From positions 148,054 to 212,053 of the forward strand of contig JAJNNX010000074.1 of NCBI GenBank assembly GCA_023159155.1: 64,000 bases of DNA. The letters are read 5' to 3'. The notes below the pieces were generated by a model that searched no databases, was not told the DNA's origin, and was given only the letters and a program-made list of their open reading frames with translations. The stretch is from Ustulina deusta. Its lineage: Eukaryota; Ascomycota; Sordariomycetes; Xylariales; Xylariaceae. The position numbers and the translations under genes were made by a program. How positions within the stretch are numbered: the first letter of the stretch is position 1; every line of letters starts with the position of its first letter. Below, piece by piece: positions 50,801 through 62,887 of the stretch.

Positions 50801-53800
50801 TGAAGCCTTGAGATTGCCGCAGTAGACGCGTTGCCCCGTTCTACCATTGACGTAAAGGCTACTACCGATACTAGCAAACCCAGACAACCTCAGATGGCCG
50901 TTTTTGGGTGTTCTAATGGAATATGTATGATGATGTGCAATGGAGTAGAGATATCCGCACCTACTTGATGTGATGAATACCGACAGCAAAGAAGCAATTG
51001 TTTCTCTGCCACCTACACTACAGTACAGCTGTATGTCGCCGAAGCGCTGAGGTTGCCAGGGGTGTGGTTCTCGACCATATCATCCTTTAGGGTACCTGGG
51101 ATATAGGTAGGGTTGGCGAAGTATGTAGCACGAGAAATGACGGCGATAAAACGAGACGGTCAAGCCCAAAACCAACAATTGGGTACATGATACCTCTTCT
51201 TTTTGCTCTGGGGCTGGCGGCCACTAGGTTAGGTCGTGTAGATCTGGATAAAGCATGGGACGGACGGCACTGGGACGGGCCTTGTTTCCACTCACCGAAC
51301 TGCAGCTGCATATCGTCATTCTTCAGCAAAATCGAGTCAGGCCAACAATGGCTTAGACTTGGTAATAGCGCGCGGTGCTTGGGCTGTTGGTTATTCATGC
51401 TTCGCATGCGAAGCAACCCAGGAGATCAGGAACACCAGGTCGTGGTAACCAACACAGCGCTCGCTTGTTCCTCTGGATCAGAGGCGACAGTCTCGGCGAC
51501 TACCATACCGCGATTGGGCAGAAATGGTCAGGAGGCCCAAGCGAGCCAAACCAATTCCGTGCACCGGGCTGGCTTCCAGTTGGTGGGTTTGGATCTGACC
51601 CTTGGCTCTGAATGAGTGCCTAATACCTACATACTGTACATAGAGTAACTCGCAAGAGGCGCGAGGGACTGGCAGCTCGGCCCTAATCAAGTTTAGTGCC
51701 TTTACTATGCGGAATACCTGACATGGTACGTAAGGTAGTGTATACTACTATTATCGTCGTAGTAAACATACCTGTGCATTATTTCGAAGAGTGCGAGAAC
51801 CAAAGATGGGTGTTACGCGACGCAAGGCGGCTGCGCAGGAATCCGATCTGCGAACGTCCTCTTCCTATTCAAGCCAAATGTCGGCAACGCTTCCCTGAAT
51901 GGTATATTCCTGTTGTGAGGCTACACGGTCGCAGAATGCCCGCGATTGCAACCCTAACATTTAGCCCCTCGCGCTGTGTTACGGGAATATTAGTAGAGAG
52001 TTGCAGACATGCCTGCAGTCAAACCTCGACGTAACGTGGTTTGCCTGAAAATGCGCCATAATAAGAAGCCCTCGATTACCATGGCGCCCTTCCCTTAGCT
52101 TAGCTTGGGACACCCCTGGCCAGTACCCTGGCGTATCGTCAGGGCCTATAGAACAAGTTAGGGCTCGACCGAAATCGCCAGACTGTCGACACTAGGTAGA
52201 CTAGGCAATCCAGGTCATGTTCAGTCGAGTCGAGTCGAGTCGCTTCCTCTGAAAGCGGACATTCTGCAAGACGCTATAAAAAAAAATCAGCAAAATCCAA
52301 TTTCGAAGGCATCTCGAAGCGGTGGAACACAGCACAATATCCCATCTGTGCAGATTACACTACAGTCTGAGTCGTGGACAGTCGTAGGTATATGCCAGCA
52401 GGGGTCCTTCCCCAGGTTCATTGTTCACCAATTGGTACATGCTTCTCCTATAGCTACTATCTTAATACCACAGAAGTGAGTGGATGGTTGATGGGGATGC
52501 TCCCAACTTCGCATTGTGTTGCCAAAATCACGCTATCGAGACAAAACAGAGCTAGACCGCACAATCAGCTTCTTCTTTCAGCGATGGACTTGTTCCAGTC
52601 TAGTGGCCGACTAGCCGAGCAGGAGACAAGACGCGATAGATCATTTCAGTTAAGACTACCGAGATCGTTGAGCCAAGAATCGTCAGCTGTTGGATGGCAT
52701 TGAAAGAGAGCGCCCTAGCCTTCCCCCCCCTCCCCCCCCCCCCAAATCGTATGGAACTTTCTCCACGATTGTATTGTGAACACGGCCGGCGGCTACAGGA
52801 GCGCTGTGAAAGGCTGGAGCAGGGGGGCAATCCACCCCCCTCGGTCTTTTGTTGGAGGGACAATCTCGAAGTTGACTGGTCTGGACGCCTGAGTGGTTGT
52901 CAAAAAGCTCCGATCGTTTACGTGCAACGATAGGATTAGGCCAAGCCCACGACCGGCAATATTCATGTCTCACTGCTTTCCAGAGTTCATCCTTTTCCCC
53001 ACCTAGATAGATACTTACACACCGTATAGGGACCAGCAAGGTGTTGTGGAGCATGTCTCAACGGCTCCTATACTCTGTACAGCAGACTAAAGCTGGCCCT
53101 GCATCCTGTACGCTTCGTCGGGAAAGGCGGCCGCATCAGACGTGGCCCGATTGCTGCAGGTCCTCGTCTCGGTTCTCTGATCATTTCATCATTGCAAGAT
53201 GCGGCTTACTGTCATGGGGCTTTCACAAGCACAGAACCCGCCGATGCTCTCATTATGTACGTCCTTCATCAGACGGTTGAATAACAATTCTTGTACATTC
53301 AATTCCACGTTCCATGTACCAATTAGGTAAATAGAGAAATCAATTACACACATGTAATAAATAACTAAGGTAGCTATAGAAGAAGAATAATAGTTGCTTT
53401 TTAAGTAATGCAAACCTCTGTGCTTGCTGGTCACTCCTCCAAGTCCGATTCTTGAGGTTTCCATGCATACACAATGCTTCAAATTAGCAAGGACCTGCGC
53501 CGCGGGACTACCCAAGTAGCTTGGGTTCCGTTATAGTTAGACTACATTATCACTTTCCCCCTCGTGGGTTGGGATAGGAACTGGAAGCGAAACATGATCC
53601 CATCATGATGCACCAACAGCCATGTTTTACCAAGACTGATTTTCATGACAATGATATCTATCGTGCATATCCTGGTTCATGCCCTATCGAGAATCAGATG
53701 CCGGCAATCTGCCTGTAGCGTACCGCATCGGCTGCTACCTCGTCCCTCACCCGCCGACCGGCAAACAACCATTGATCATGCAAGTCGGCCACCAGACTTG

Positions 53801-53993
53801 CACAAACGAACAATTCCGTGGCTAGAAATGTCGATGTATAACACAGATGTGACATGCTGTTGGAACTGATCCAAAGGCTCGGCGTCGCATTGTATCACGG
53901 AAGCCCGCCCGGGAGACCAGCGTGGTCGTCACCAGACATGCTTCCACGCGCAAGACCGAGATACGAGAAGAAATCTTCCCGAGCATGAGCGAA
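47830..53993. other. 6.2-kb gene-free region upstream of the CENPB-type gene
   Basis: No gene could be supported in over 6 kb of normal-composition DNA between the CENPB-type start and the RBG1 stop. Open frames up to 189 codons (49499-50068, minus) lack recognisable domains, introns or codon pattern. Poly-C runs occur near 52723-52743, and a GTCGA short repeat lies at 52224-52242. The stretch likely includes the promoter and perhaps a long spliced 5' leader of the CENPB-type gene, and the RBG1 3' UTR at its right end. Confidence 0.5.
52224..52242 (+). repeat. GTCGA pentanucleotide repeat
   Basis: Nearly four perfect GTCGA units in intergenic DNA. Confidence 0.9.
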
Positions 53994-55520
53994 TCATCTC
54001 TTCATAATTGTGACTGTAGTATACGGGGTAAGCATATGGTCAATAGTCAGTCACCAGGGGTGCGCATCGCGTATTACCTATGTCCTCATCGGCTAACTCG
54101 TGAGACAGCCCCACACGTTGCGGTTGGTGCTTCACAGACTTTCCGTAGACGATTGCGGTCTTAAACTGCTCAACGATGCTTCTATGGATTGCGTTGCACT
54201 TTGAAATCTTCGGTTAGCAACACCAGGCCCCACTTACGGCGTAATTTCATGACCGTCACTTACAAAGTCTTCAACAGTGCACTTCGTGGAACGAAGCACA
54301 ACGGGTGTCGCATAGTCTGGCATTTTGCCCTTCGGTTTCGTGTAGACCCGTACTAACTTCAGCTTTTCCCACCTAGAGAGGAAGAAGATTAGTTATTGCT
54401 CAAATTTCTGCCTTGATGCACGCGTCCAGCACATACATGACTTCCATCAGCTCATCAAGATTCCACCCGTGCTCAGAACTGATGGGTACCGCATTGGGAA
54501 TGCGGTACAAGAGATCTAGCTCTTCGATACTTATGGCATCGATTTTGTTCAGCACATAAATAACGGGGATGTAACTGCGACCTTTGGCCTCTAGAATATC
54601 GATTAAATCGTCAATGGTCGCATCACAACGAATAGCAATATCGGCTGAGTTGATACGGTACTCGTTCATCACGGCCTTGATTTCGTCATGATCGATATGG
54701 GTTAGGGGCACGGTGTTCGTAATATTAAGACCACCTTTGTCCTTCTTTTTGAAGGTAATGTTCGGCGGCTCTTTGTTCATACGGATTCCAAACCCCTCTA
54801 ATTCTGCCTCGATGACTCGCTTGTCTGTTAAAGGCTTGTTCACATCCAAGACAATGAAAATCAGATGGCAAGTCTTCGCGACAGCAATGACTTGACGGCC
54901 ACGGCCTCTTCCATCTTTTGCCCCCTCAATAATACCAGGAAGATCGATCATCTGTAGCGGAGCACCTGTTCGAAACAAGTCAGACTACAGGAGAAGTCAA
55001 TCTGAAAATCGAGGGAGTTGAATCACGGCGCGACACCGGAGACGTGAGGGGGCTTCAGGAATGGCCAGGACCTACCATTGTACATAACTTGACCAGGAAC
55101 AGATGTCAGGGTTGTAAACTCGTACGCCGCCACCTCAGAGTGCTGGCCGGTGAGTCTGCTCATGAGAGTACTTTTACCGACAGATGGAAAGCCGATAAAA
55201 CCAACACTGGCAACACCGGTTCGAGCAACATCGAAGCCTGCTCCTCCGCCACCTCCTCCGCTACTCGACGGCGTGAGCAGTTCTCGCTTCAGCTTGGCCA
55301 GTTTTGCCTTCAGTTGGCCAAGATGGAATGAAGTCGCTTTGTTCTTTTGGGTTCGGGCCATCTGCAATGATACGGCGGGTTAGCAAGCCCATTGCCGGCA
55401 TTAAGGTGGCGGCATGCCGCACATACTTCGGCCTCGATCTCCTTGATCTGGTCACTAGTTAGCAACGGCGACAACACTATCCTTTTTCTTTGGGCTTGCC
55501 TTCTCCACAGTAGTCGACAT
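53994..55520 (-). CDS. RBG1: DRG1/Rbg1 developmentally regulated GTP-binding protein
   Basis: Seven exons: 55520-55500, 55447-55427, 55361-55076, 54965-54437, 54372-54264, 54198-54078 and 54013-53994. The 368 residues match the family length (about 367). Introns are 52, 65, 110, 64, 65 and 64 nt. The first has a GC donor (GCAAGC) and AG acceptor; the others are GT-AG. The spliced N-terminus reads [25 protein letters not shown], as in orthologues. The P-loop GFPSVGKST is at about 71-79, DLPGIIEGA (G3) at about 116-124 and NKID (G4) at about 249-252. The S5D2L-like insertion lies between, and a TGS domain at about 292-366 starts at VRVYTKPKG. The end DEDIVTIMKR is typical. Rbg1 with its Tma46/DFRP1-type partner binds translating ribosomes and helps resolve stalls. 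A glycine run (six Gly) precedes the G domain. Two micro-exons of 21 nt each make the 5' end easy to misannotate. Confidence 0.95.
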
Positions 55521-55753
55521 TTTGAATGCCAATACTATACAATACGCAATGCCTCCTAATAGTTAGTGATATTGGTCTGGTGTTGGTTCATGAAGCCCAG
55601 GTCGTGTGGACTCTAGCGTAGGTCGAGAGCGATCATGGTGGGGCAGCATTCAAAGAAATTCAGCAGCCATGTTCAAACCCCGCAATTTACCGGTGTTTAG
55701 CCGCCTCGTCAATAGGTACCTACCTATATCTACGTATTCTATCCTACAACGAT

Positions 55754-55771
55754 ATTTATTTATTTATTTAT
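55754..55771 (+). repeat. (TTTA)n microsatellite
   Basis: Four TTTA units plus a partial unit. Confidence 0.9.
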
Positions 55772-57763
55772 TGACATAAGCATATCTATCTATCTATGAA
55801 AGCATAGGTAGGTACCGATGAGGTACCTGTGAAGAACCTTCTACCTTGGTAGTAATTTTCAAGGTTGATTTGAAACCCATATATAGGTATTGTTGTCAGT
55901 GTACATCATCCTGTTATGTGTTGGTTTTGTCTCATAAGGAAAGCAGGGCGCTGCGATTGCCATGCGACAAATCGAACAGCCTCTCTTGGGACTTATAAAG
56001 CCCATGATGTAGGATCCGACAATACGACTCACCGATCAGTCCCCTCAGACACCAAACAAATGTGCACAAATCACTTAGAAGTAGTTCTAGGTATTACCAC
56101 GCATCTTTTTGTGGTAAGTGCCGGTCGGCAAGCCTGGAATCTTGAAGGGTAAAAGGATTCTTGGTGTTTAACTAGTCATCGCAACTCCCATTAACGAGCT
56201 CTTAACACGTGCACCAGCCTATATACTATTCACCTACCTATATATGCAAGAAAAGACCTTAATAAGTAGCCAACTAACGCCTAGATCCCTCTAGACCTGT
56301 GAGTGTTCATGGTCAGTAACCCGCCGATTTATTAATGAAGTCGGGATATTTCAATGCGAAGGTCAATCGTAAACGGCATAGGTATCGCTTGCTATAGCCT
56401 ATCACATTCCCCAAGTGGCGAGGAGTGATCATAACGTATGTCGTTCGGTCTATTTATTACGACCGATTCCGATCGAACCATTCTAAAGTCCTTGTATCTG
56501 GCAAAGAATGGGGAAGGATCCTAACCTAACTATGTGGCAATTGTAGTGCCCTTGACTATCACCAGTTGGGCAATATTTGTATTTTGGTGGGCTCAGTTGG
56601 GCCCGTCATCCATCCCGTTGACGGGTGCTCGAAACATAATTAGAAAGGCTATGTTGGAGTTGGTTGTAGCTCCAGGAACCTGCTGCCTTAGTGTTGCGGC
56701 ACATAGAATCTTCTTGCTCCCCACTCCCTGTAGACACTGGAACGCCTCCTATATATAGGAGGCTATAATCTGTCATGTCGACAGCTTTGCTATAACTTGT
56801 CAGTCAATCGACGCCAAAATCTTCTGGTTATGAACCCAGTTAGGTATCCGGTGGCCAAAAGGAAACGATAACGTTAGGGCTTGCCTCTAGTTGGATTTCC
56901 AGATATCCGAGCGACCTATTTGCCAGGTAAAATATCTTGTAAACGCGGAGTGAGTATTACTGTTCTGATCACAAACATGTAAAAAGCATCCGATCTAATG
57001 TAACTCAGAGTCGATTATCGCTATTGTGAGCATGACCTATAAATATCTCAGGAGCTCGGAAGCTTCCTGGCACCCTACTCTAGCTTGAAAATGAATCTAA
57101 ATTTTTCAATTAGACAAAACATGAAGATAGTGCTTTCAATAATTGCTCGTCATGGACTCGTCAAGTCCAGAGTAGTAGTGTGATTACCTCAATCTTGGAA
57201 TAATGTAGCCCCTCATGATAACTAAGGTGAGAAAATCGAGAAATAAGAAAATCACGCGTTGGTCATTGTAACAACCTCTACTCCTGTCGAACAGGTAATG
57301 TTGGATTTTTTCTTTCTTTTTTGAGTGTTGTTAAGAAAGACGAGCCTAGTTACGTAGGTAGTCGGATCCTAATAATGATCTGGACGCGACATATGGGCCA
57401 GTTATTACTACGGCGATGAGCCGATGGGTACCCGACAACTACCATGCTCGATGTCCTAAGATAAACGGAGATAGATAGCTCGTATGTACGCAATCAATAT
57501 GGCATAAGCGGATTCACACGGACCTTCACCTCCCCTGTGCTGAACTAGCGGTAGGCAATATGTGTTAAAGAAGCTGATAGGAAACCTCCAAAAGGCATAG
57601 TAAGCTCGAACAACTTATATGTTAAGCGCGTTTCAAAGGATTGTAGGTCTTTGTTATACCGATTCACATCCCCTCCGGGAATTCCCTATATAGGCACAAT
57701 ATGAGATTATTTCTAGATCCGGACCCTGTTTCAAGATATGAATGTGTGTATATATATTTGTGA

Positions 57764-57782
57764 AGAGAGAGAGAGAGAGAGA
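57764..57782 (+). repeat. (AG)n microsatellite
   Basis: A perfect AG dinucleotide run of about nine units. Confidence 0.9.
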
Positions 57783-58478
57783 CCGAGTCATTGTGTGTAT
57801 TGTAAAAGATATCTAAGAGGCTCAGATAAGCAAGCGGGTAACCTATATAGGCACGGGTGGTTTTATAGGAGTAGGAACATATCTCAGGTCTCGGGATGGA
57901 AGCACCCACTTTTAACAGCTACCTTGTCCTATACATGGACTTACGGCTAGCTAGCGTACGTTGTGAAGCATTTCATTGAGTTTCAATGGCTAGGTTGATC
58001 CGTTTAATGGAGTGGTTATTATGAAATGGCACTGCCCAGGATTTGCAACGGTATTAGAGCCGCTCCTAGAGGACTGAGGCAGTCTATCTCCTTCAATTTG
58101 CTGAGGAAGTCCGTATATGTAAATTGCAGGGAGAAGGTAAGGCTTACCTACTCTATAATGATAATGATTGTGTTTAACATTATAAGGAAGTACAGCAGGG
58201 CAGTTCGACCAAGCCTTCCAGAGGGCATAAGACATAGCAAGCTATTTTTTATTTAAAGCTAGCTAGTTAAAAGCTCTAAAAGCTATTTTTATGCTTTGTA
58301 GGCGTACTATTTTATAACTCTATATCTACTGTTTTTAGGATTTCTATACTTTATATATTTATTGGTTTTTTTAGAACGTATTATAATACTTTCTATAGTT
58401 AAAAGTTATAGGTTATAAGCTATAAATATAAAGTATAAGTATGTTTTAATCTTTCTAGGCTAGCAAGTATTACTTGTC

Positions 58479-60247
58479 ATAATTAGTCAAGTAAAGCTTT
58501 TATAGCTAGTTTATTAATACTATAAACAAAGACTCTAAGCTAAAAAAAAAACAAAAAAAAAACAGAGTTTATAAAATAAATAGATATAGACTCTATATAT
58601 ATAGCTGCAGAGTTATAAGTTAATCTATATATAAGCTTTTTATTTTATTGCTATATAAGTCTAAAGTTTTTATAAGTCCTACTAAAACTATACTAACTAT
58701 TATATTATTTCTTTTTAAAACTAAAAGTTTAAATATAGTTTTAATTTAAAATTACTAATAATATTAAGTTTATATAGCTTTTTTATAACGTACTGCTTTA
58801 TTATTATTTTTATAATTATTTATAAACTTATTAGCTACTATTATATATATTTATTTTTATAGTTTTATAAAAAGTTTAAAAGTTTTTTTATATGTTTTAT
58901 AAAATTATTTAAGCTTAATTAATATATTTTTAAAAATTTAAGTTATATATTAAATATTATTAAAATTATAACTTTTTTAAGCAATTTAATATTATAGTTT
59001 TTTATTTTTTTTATATATTTTTAATTATTTAATTTATTTAATTTTAAATTTTGTTTTATTATTAATATTTTGAATTAAAAATAATAACTAAATTTATTAA
59101 AATAAAAAGTTATTATTTGTTTTTTATAATTAGTTAGTATAAAATAAGTTTTGTATTTTATAAAAATTAAATAAATTAAAAATATAGCTAAACTTTTATT
59201 CTTTTAAAATTTAAACAAAAACTAATTAATTAAAAGTTTAATTTAATAGTTAGTACTTATATTATAAAACTTTATTTTTTATTTTATAGTTTATTAAACA
59301 ATTTTTTTATTAGTTTATAATTTATATTATTTTTAAATGTTTTAAGTTTAATAAATTAATTTAAATATTTATTGTTTAGTATTAAAATTTATAATAGTTT
59401 TATCTGTTAATTTTTATTACTATTTTTAATAATAATATATTAATTAATACATATTATAAAAAATTATATATAAAATCTAAAGCAAAAAAATAAAATTATT
59501 AATCTAGTTTTTAATTAGTTAATTTTATTATTTTTTAAGTCTAAAAGTAATAAATACTATTAAAATAATGCTTAATATTTATATATTTAATATACTAAAA
59601 AATCTATATAAATTTTTATAATACTATATAGCTAATAACTTTATAATATTTATTTTTTATTAAATAAAGTTATAATTAATTAGTTCAACTTATTTATAAA
59701 TATCTATATATAGTTATAGCCCTATTAATTAAATAATATAAATAATAAATAAATAAAATTAAAAATCTTGTTTTATAATAATTTTTTTATAGTTATAATA
59801 ATTATATATATATTATTTACAATTATATTTTAAATAAAACTAATAATATTTTTATTTTAATATTTTGATTATTTTAAATAAACTTTTTAAATTAAAACTA
59901 TACAAAAAAAATAATCTTATTTAAAATAATTTTAAATATATATAAATTTTTATTTTTATTTTTTAGTTTTTATAATTAGATTTTTTATTTAATTAAATTT
60001 ATTAAGTTAGCTTTTTAAAAAATATTAAATAAAAAGTCTATAATTAATATAAAACCTAGTTTTTTTTAAATTCTTTTTTAGCTTTTATTATAAAAAGCTT
60101 TGCTATTTTTTTTAATAAAATATAATAAAGCTTAATAATTAATTATTATAAAAAGTTTAATTTTAAAAAGTTCTAAGTAGTAATATTCTAAAGTCTATAT
60201 TATTACTAAAAATTTATAATCTTAAATTAAATAAGTTTGTTTAGTTA
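58479..60247 (+). repeat. Direct repeat copy A (about 1.77 kb)
   Basis: Begins ATAATTAGTCAAGTAAAGC. It aligns along its length with copy B, with many C/T and G/A differences and some insertions or deletions. The start contains a poly-A run and the marker TTATAGCTAGTTTATTAATA. No coding text is readable. Confidence 0.85.
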
Positions 60248-60251
60248 GTAT

Positions 60252-62160
60252 TATAATTAGTTAAGTAAAGCTTTTATAGCTAGTTGATTAATATTATAAA
60301 CAAAGATTTTAAGCTAAAAAAAAAAAAAAAAAAAAAAAAAGTTTATAAAATAAATAGATATAGATTTAGTATATATAGCTATAAAGTTATAAATTAGTTT
60401 ATATGTAAACTTTTTATTTTATTACTATATAGGTTTAGAGTTTTTATAAGTTTTGCTAAAACTATACTAACTATTATACTACTTTTTTTTAAAACTAAAA
60501 ATTTAAATATAGTTTTAATTTAAAATTACTAATAATATTAAATTTATATAGATTTTTTATAGCATACTATTTTATTATTATTTTTATAATTATTTATAAA
60601 CTTATTAGCTATTATTATATATATTTATTTTTATAGTTTTATAAAAAGTTTAAAAGTCTTTTTATAAATTTTATAAAATTAGTTAAACTTAATTAATATA
60701 TTTTAAAAATTTTAAGCTATATATTAAGTATTATTAAAGTTATAGTTTTTTTTAAATAATTTAGTATTATAGTTTTTTGTTTTTTTATATATATTTTTAA
60801 TTATTTAACTTGTTTAATTTTAAATTTTATTTTATTATTAATATTTTTAGCTAAAAATAATAATTAAATTTGCTAAAATAAAAAGTTATTATTTATTTTT
60901 TATAATTAGTTAGTATAAAATAAGTTTTTTGTTTTATAAAAGTTAAACAAATCAAAAATATAATTAAATTTTTGTTTTTTTAAAATTTTAAAAAGTCTAA
61001 CTAATTAAAAGTTTAATCTAGTAGTTAGTACTTATATTATAAAACTTTTTTTTTTTAAATTTTATTTTTTATTTTAAAGTTTATTAAACGTTTTTTTTGT
61101 TAGTTTATAATTTATATTATTTTTATATAAAAGTTGCTATATTATATATTATTTTTTAAATGTTTTAAATTTAATAAATTAATTCAAATATTTATTATTT
61201 AGTATTAAAATTTATAATAATTTTATTAATATTTATTATTAAAAAGTTTTATATATTAATTTTTATTACTATTTTTAGTAATAATATATTAATTAATAAA
61301 TATTATAAAAAATTATATATAAAGTTTAAAATAAAAAAATAAAATTATTAATCTAATTTTTAATTAGTTAATTTTATTACTTTTTAGGTTTAAAAATAAT
61401 AAATATTATTAAAGCAGTACTTAGTACTTATAAAACTATTAATTATTATTATAAACTTAAAAATAAGTAGTTCTATATTATTTAATATTTATATATTTAA
61501 TATATTAAAATATTTATATAAATTTTTATCATATTATATAATTAGTAATTTTATAATATTTATATATAGTTATAATTTTATTAGTTAAGTAATATATTTT
61601 TATTATTTATTATTATATATTACTATATTATAACTAATATAAACAATAAATAAAAAACTAAAAGTTTTATTTTATAATATTTTGTTTTTTTTATAGTTAT
61701 AGCAATTATATATATATTATTTATAATTATATTTTAAATAAAACTAATAATATTTTTATTTTAATATTTTGATTATTTTGTATTATTTTTAATATATAAT
61801 AATTAGAAATATATAAACTTTTTAAATTAAAGCTATACAAAAAAAATAATCCTCTTTAAAATAATTTTAGATATAAATAGCTTTTTATTTTTATTTTTTA
61901 GATTTTATAGCTAGTTTTTTTGTTTAATTAGGTTTATTATGTTAGTTTTTTAGAAAATATTAAATAAAAAGTTTATAATTAATATAAAACCTAATATTTT
62001 ATTAGAAAAGATTAATACTATTGTTTTTTTTTTATTTTTTTAGTTTTTATTATAAAAAACTTAGTTTTAAAAAGTTTTAAGTAGCAATATTTTAAAGTTT
62101 ATGTTATTACTACAAATTTATTGTTTTAAATTAAGTAAACTTATTTAATTAATAATATTA
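60252..62160 (+). repeat. Direct repeat copy B (about 1.9 kb)
   Basis: Begins TATAATTAGTTAAGTAAAGC directly after copy A, so the copies are in tandem. Longer than A by about 140 bp through several AT-rich insertions. Differences to A in the aligned parts are mostly transitions, suggesting that duplication came before or during RIP. Confidence 0.82.
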
Positions 62161-62650
62161 TTATGAAAAAATATTTTATAAGTTTTTAAGTTATATTTTT
62201 TTATTATAGCTAAATAATTTTTATTATTATGTTATATAAAATATTTATTTTTATATATATTAGTTAACTAAGCTTAAAAAAAGCTAAAACAAATATTTTA
62301 TATATTAATAGTTTTATATATTTAAAAGTTTATTTTTATTTTAGTTTAATTATAAATAGCTTATTTTTTTTTAATAGTTAGTTTAAAAAAGTAGTAATTT
62401 TATTAATATAATAAATAAATATATAAATATAATTATAAAACTTAAAAAATAATTAAATTAATTTAGTATTTTTAAAATTATTAAAGTTTTAATTTAGGAT
62501 TGCTTAAATTTTAGCAAAGTTAATTCTAATTTTTATTTTAGTTTTTATAATTATTTTTAAATAATTAATAATAAATATAGTAAAATAAGATTTTTTTATA
62601 TATTTTTTAATATTTGGCTTAATATAAGCAAAAGATTATTTTTTTATAAT

Positions 62651-62887
62651 AGGTCGAATATTTGTAATAGTTAGTACAGTCTTAGCAAGACCCGCAAGCA
62701 TTCTAGACCTATATAGCAATAAAATAGGAAGTTTATATATGGACTAACCTATAATTTTGCAGCTATATATATAAAGTCTATATCTATTTATTTTATAAAC
62801 TTTAATTTTTTTTTTTTTTTTTTAGTTTAAAGTTTTTATTTATAGTATTAATAAACTAACTATAAAAGTTTTATTTAACTAATTATT
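62651..62887 (-). repeat. Inverted partial copy of the repeat start (about 240 bp)
   Basis: Reverse complement of the first about 240 bp of copy A (58479-58715), including the poly-A run (here poly-T at 62807-62823) and the TATAGACTC/CTATATATATAGCTGCAG context. This copy keeps more C and G (for instance GCAAGACCCGCAAGC near 62685-62700) and so lies closer to the ancestral sequence. With copy A it forms terminal inverted repeats around 4.4 kb. Confidence 0.78.

Larger units (their letters stand above)
55521..58254. other. Gene-free region bordering the right AT-rich block
   Basis: The left end holds the RBG1 promoter. TAGGTACC-type motifs occur at 55712-55735 and 55803-55830, and a TTTA repeat and a GA repeat are present. 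No open frame over 85 codons and no RNA gene was recognised. Confidence 0.5.
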
